NCBI RefSeq assembly: GCF_003700275.1
Contig: NZ_RBRE01000016.1
Location: forward strand, 1-64,000
From: Pseudomonas cichorii
GTDB taxonomy: Bacteria; Pseudomonadota; Gammaproteobacteria; Pseudomonadales; Pseudomonadaceae
DNA length: 64,000 nt
Direction: 5' to 3'
Below, piece after piece: positions 61,296 to 64,000 of the stretch. The notes beneath the pieces were generated by a model that ran no database searches, was not told the origin of the DNA, and saw nothing but the letters and a program-made list of their open reading frames with translations. A program made the translations under genes and the position numbers. The stretch's first letter is position 1. Each line of letters starts with the position of its first letter.

Positions 61296-62366
61296 TCAGG
61301 AGCTTTCATTGCTTTCATAGCGTGTATTGAACGCCTGGACAAAGGCATTGCGCAGCACTTGCAGGAAGGCCTGGAAGCCGCTGATGTCCTGCTGGCGAAC
61401 GCTGCCGCTGAGTTCGACCCGAGTGGCGAACTGATTCTGCTTCTGGTTTTTCAGGACCGTTTCACTGCCGCCCACCAAGGCTTCCCAGATTGAACGGAAG
61501 AAGCCCTTGTTCTGGTTCTCGACATCCTGTTTCCAGTTGAAGACATCGACATTGCGCAGCAGCGGCTTGATATAGCCACTGAGCTGGCCATCGGTGGCCT
61601 GGGCCTCGATGACCAGATCGCCATTTCCGGCATTGAAATCGAACTTTGCATAAGCCGATGCAAAGTCATTGAGGCGTCGTAGATAAATGCCGGTGGCTCG
61701 CAGGCGGAAGTCGAAATCCTGGAAATCGCTGAGCGGGTCGAAGGTGGCGCTGCTTTCCACGGTCGCTCCGCCCAGCATCCGCGCCTTGCCTTCAAAGCGG
61801 GCATCGCGCTTGCCTTCGACATCGACCACGTTGGTCAGGTTATAGAGGCTGGCATTGACCCGGTCGGCCTCGATTTTGACCTTGGGAGTGGAGGTGAAGT
61901 TATTGAAGGTGATCCGCCCGTTTTCGATGCGTGCCTCATCAAGGGTGATGGGCAGCAGTTTGTTCAGTTGCGTGCGCCAGTCGGTGCCCTGACCGGTCTG
62001 TGAGGCCTGTTTGTCCGGGCCGCCGTCGACAAAGTTCAGCTCCGGCTCGATGACTACCATTCGGGCCACCACCGCATGGTTGTTCCACAGGGCAGGCCAG
62101 CTCACGGCAAGGTCGATGATCGGCACCTTGACGAACGGCACCGGCACCTTGCCGTCCACCTTGACGATATTCAGGCCGTTGATCTTGTAGGCTCCGCGCC
62201 ACAGGGCGATATCCACATCGGTGATCTGGCCGCGGTAATCGCCCATGTCCGCGAGCTTGTCATTGAGGTAATTACGCACCAGATAGGGCAGGGCGGCATT
62301 GATGGCGATCAGCAATATGACGACAGTGGCCAGTATCCACAGCGGCCAGCGGTAGCGAGGTTTCAT
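61296..62366 (-). CDS. AsmA-like DUF748 protein
   Basis: A 356-residue protein with one N-terminal membrane helix (WPLWILATVVILLIAINAALPYLV) followed by a repeated beta-rich region with ALPYLVRNYLNDKLADMGDYRGQITDVDIALWRGAYKINGLNIVK and LPITLDEARIENGRITFNNF, typical of DUF748/AsmA proteins. Relatives span the periplasm and affect lipid transport or outer-membrane assembly. The start MKPRYRW at 62366 opens the signal anchor; the frame is open to 62414. It is divergent from cysK. Confidence 0.8.
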   Translation of the reverse strand: MKPRYRWPLWILATVVILLIAINAALPYLVRNYLNDKLADMGDYRGQITDVDIALWRGAYKINGLNIVKVDGKVPVPFVKVPIIDLAVSWPALWNNHAVVARMVVIEPELNFVDGGPDKQASQTGQGTDWRTQLNKLLPITLDEARIENGRITFNNFTSTPKVKIEADRVNASLYNLTNVVDVEGKRDARFEGKARMLGGATVESSATFDPLSDFQDFDFRLRATGIYLRRLNDFASAYAKFDFNAGNGDLVIEAQATDGQLSGYIKPLLRNVDVFNWKQDVENQNKGFFRSIWEALVGGSETVLKNQKQNQFATRVELSGSVRQQDISGFQAFLQVLRNAFVQAFNTRYESNESS

Positions 62367-62492
62367 GGCCTGAGCCTCTGGAAGTGTTGAACGGTTGACT
62401 CCGGAGCTACGCATCCGTTCGCTGCAACTGGACGCGCAGTGGCGGTAAGCATAGGCTTTGAGTTTTTAACGCATGCGTACAAGGACACGATC

Positions 62493-63467
62493 ATGAGCCG
62501 TATTTATGCTGATAACGCCCACTCAATCGGCAACACGCCGCTGGTGCAGATCAACCGCATCGCGCCTCGGGGCGTGACGATTCTGGCCAAGATCGAAGGG
62601 CGCAATCCGGGGTATTCGGTGAAGTGTCGGATTGGCGCCAACATGATCTGGGATGCCGAAAGCAGCGGCAAACTCAAGCCTGGCATGACCATTGTCGAGC
62701 CGACCTCGGGCAATACCGGGATCGGCCTGGCGTTCGTTGCTGCTGCCCGTGGTTACAAACTGACACTGACCATGCCGGCTTCCATGAGTATCGAGCGGCG
62801 CAAGGTGCTCAAGGCGCTGGGAGCCGAGCTGGTATTGACCGAGCCGGCCAAGGGCATGAAGGGCGCCATCGCCAAAGCCGAAGAACTGGTGGCCAGCGAT
62901 CCTGAAAAATATTTCATGCCTGCGCAGTTCGATAACCCGGCCAACCCGGCGATCCATGAAAAGACCACCGGTCCTGAAATCTGGGAAGACACCGAAGGCG
63001 CCATCGATGTACTGGTGGCGGGTGTCGGCACCGGCGGCACGATCACCGGTATTTCGCGTTACATCAAGAACACTCAGGGCAAGCCCATCCAGTCGGTAGC
63101 GGTCGAGCCCGAGGTGTCGCCGATCATCACCCAGGCCCTGGCTGGCGAAGAGATCAAGCCCGGCCCGCACAAGATCCAGGGGATTGGCGCCGGTTTCATT
63201 CCAAAAAACCTGGACCTGTCGCTCATCGACCGGGTCGAGCGGGTCAGTGAGGATGAAGCCAAGGCCATGGCGCTGCGACTGATGCAGGAAGAAGGCATCC
63301 TGTGCGGGATTTCCTGTGGTGCGGCGATGGCTGCCGCCGCACGCCTGGCGGAAAAGCCCGAGATGCAAGGCAAGACCATTGTCGTGATCCTGCCGGACTC
63401 CGGTGAGCGTTATCTGTCGAGCATGCTGTTCAGCGATCTGTTTACCGAACAGGAATTGCAACAGTAA
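62493..63467 (+). CDS. cysK: Cysteine synthase A
   Basis: A 324-residue PLP enzyme that makes cysteine from O-acetylserine and sulfide. The PLP lysine is K44 in [14 protein letters not shown]. The substrate-binding [10 protein letters not shown] loop and [17 protein letters not shown] phosphate loop are present, as are [14 protein letters not shown] and the C-terminal [13 protein letters not shown]. Length and the opening [20 protein letters not shown] match CysK rather than CysM. It is followed by a hairpin at 63530-63563. Confidence 0.93.
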   Translation: MSRIYADNAHSIGNTPLVQINRIAPRGVTILAKIEGRNPGYSVKCRIGANMIWDAESSGKLKPGMTIVEPTSGNTGIGLAFVAAARGYKLTLTMPASMSIERRKVLKALGAELVLTEPAKGMKGAIAKAEELVASDPEKYFMPAQFDNPANPAIHEKTTGPEIWEDTEGAIDVLVAGVGTGGTITGISRYIKNTQGKPIQSVAVEPEVSPIITQALAGEEIKPGPHKIQGIGAGFIPKNLDLSLIDRVERVSEDEAKAMALRLMQEEGILCGISCGAAMAAAARLAEKPEMQGKTIVVILPDSGERYLSSMLFSDLFTEQELQQ

Positions 63468-63529
63468 GCGTATCTTTGCCTTGTCGGCTTTGTACTGAAT
63501 CGACAAGTGTTTATGATGGCCGGCTGCTG

Positions 63530-63563
63530 ATGGCCGGATGTGTCATTGCGACCATCCGGCCAT
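63530..63563 (+). terminator. Terminator-like hairpin after cysK
   Basis: ATGGCCGGATG (63530-63540) pairs perfectly with CATCCGGCCAT (63553-63563) around 12 bases, followed by TGTGTTTTG. It lies 62 bases after the cysK stop codon and before the lpxO promoter. Confidence 0.65.
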
Positions 63564-63643
63564 TGTGTTTTGTTCAAGAGCGCCCCTGACATGACGGCAG
63601 TATCTTCAACGTTCGGCTACTTGTCTGTTGCAAGGAGAGTTTC

Positions 63644-64000
63644 ATGACCCTTTCATTTGTTGCCAAGGCATCGATCCTGATGCTGTTTCTGGGCAGCACG
63701 CTGTATGTGCATTTACGGGGCCGTGCGCGATTGCCGCTGTTGCGTCAGTTCGTCAACCATTCGGCGCTGTTCGCTCCTTATAACGCCTTGATGTACCTGT
63801 TTTCCGGTGTGCCGTCCAAACCGTATCTGGACCGCAGCAAGTTTCCCGAACTCGATGTGCTCAAGGACAACTGGGAAGAAATTCGCGAAGAAGCCATGCA
63901 TCTGTTCGATGAAGGTTATATTCGCGCCGCCGAGAAGAACAACGACGCCGGTTTCGGTTCGTTCTTCAAGAAGGGCTGGAAGCGTTTCTATCTGAAGTGG
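63644..64000 (+). CDS. lpxO: Lipid A hydroxylase LpxO, N-terminal part (cut by window edge)
   Basis: The frame is open for 119 codons from the ATG at 63644, behind AAGGAGAG, to the window edge. It starts with a membrane anchor (FVAKASILMLFLGSTLYVHL) and continues FVNHSALFAPYNALMYLFSGVPSKPYLDRSKFPELDVLKDNW, the opening of the LpxO aspartyl/asparaginyl beta-hydroxylase family of about 300 residues. LpxO adds a 2-hydroxyl to a secondary acyl chain of lipid A. The iron-binding part lies outside the window. Confidence 0.85.
   Translation, partial: MTLSFVAKASILMLFLGSTLYVHLRGRARLPLLRQFVNHSALFAPYNALMYLFSGVPSKPYLDRSKFPELDVLKDNWEEIREEAMHLFDEGYIRAAEKNNDAGFGSFFKKGWKRFYLKW

Noticed and set aside
1..64000. 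CRISPR arrays, rRNA genes, prophage genes, intact insertion sequences
   Set aside because: No regularly spaced repeats, rRNA sequence, phage structural or integrase genes, or transposase frames were seen anywhere in the window.

Overview
The window is a 64 kb chromosomal stretch of a Pseudomonas. The protein sequences, the gene neighbourhoods (cpxR-cpxP-cpxA, yciO-scpA-scpB-rluB, dapA-bamC-purC) and REP elements carrying the core GGAGCGAATTCATTCGCGAA all point there. The REP style and the copA-copB pair would suit the P. syringae group, but species cannot be fixed from this sequence alone. Coding density is high and most of the window is housekeeping genome.

Layout. (1) 1-2168: a type VI secretion cargo pair on the minus strand, with a DUF4123 adaptor overlapping a VasX-like toxin that runs off the left edge. 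(2) 2577-14040: a SelW-like protein, an LpxH-like phosphoesterase, a DUF962 membrane protein, TrkH, a YdjA-like nitroreductase, a Cpx-type envelope-stress system, then a YciI/YciB/Rnm/YciO/ScpA/ScpB/DUF1289 block. (3) 14226-24842: RluB, NadA, BepA, a TusA-family protein, a PerM-type transporter, a peroxiredoxin, GcvR, DapA, BamC, an MBL-fold protein, PurC and tRNA-Ser(CGA). (4) 24997-38948: an accessory block directly behind the tRNA gene, containing an MFS transporter, an AraC-type regulator, an outer-membrane DUF1302 protein, a DUF1329 protein, a periplasmic beta-propeller, an RND/MMPL permease, an amidohydrolase, a CobW GTPase and a chemoreceptor. (5) 39261-48688: a GvpU-like protein, a HAD phosphatase, malic enzyme, EptA, RNase D, YcgL, a 2-hydroxyacid dehydrogenase, a second nitroreductase, YcgN and a DUF2892 protein. 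(6) 48764-64000: a TrmH-family methyltransferase, copper resistance CopA/CopB, a YajD-like HNH protein, a cNMP-binding protein, oligopeptidase B, a YafJ-like amidotransferase, an AT-rich orphan gene, WbqC, a VWA-MoxR pair, an AsmA/DUF748 protein, CysK and the start of LpxO.

How the genes may work together. The Cpx locus has a good CpxR-type box (GTAAA-N6-GTAAA) in front of the CpxP-like gene and a hairpin between that gene and the kinase gene. Envelope themes recur: BamC, BepA, EptA, LpxO, the LpxH-like enzyme, WbqC and CopA/CopB. The most interesting stretch is the tRNA-Ser-flanking block. Its four-gene envelope module (DUF1302, DUF1329, Asp-box propeller, RND permease) is followed by a metal-dependent amidohydrolase whose stop codon overlaps the start of a CobW metallochaperone, with an MFS carrier, a regulator and a chemoreceptor around them. 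It looks like a self-contained system for moving and hydrolysing one hydrophobic, probably amide-containing compound. The substrate cannot be read from the sequence.

Non-coding structure includes one 155-bp MITE-like inverted repeat (60991-61145), a shorter relative (55759-55811), three REP-type inverted repeats, a second type of extragenic repeat (46992-47035), a pair of matching operator-like palindromes (2344-2447) and several clear terminators. No CRISPR array, rRNA, integrase or transposase gene was seen.
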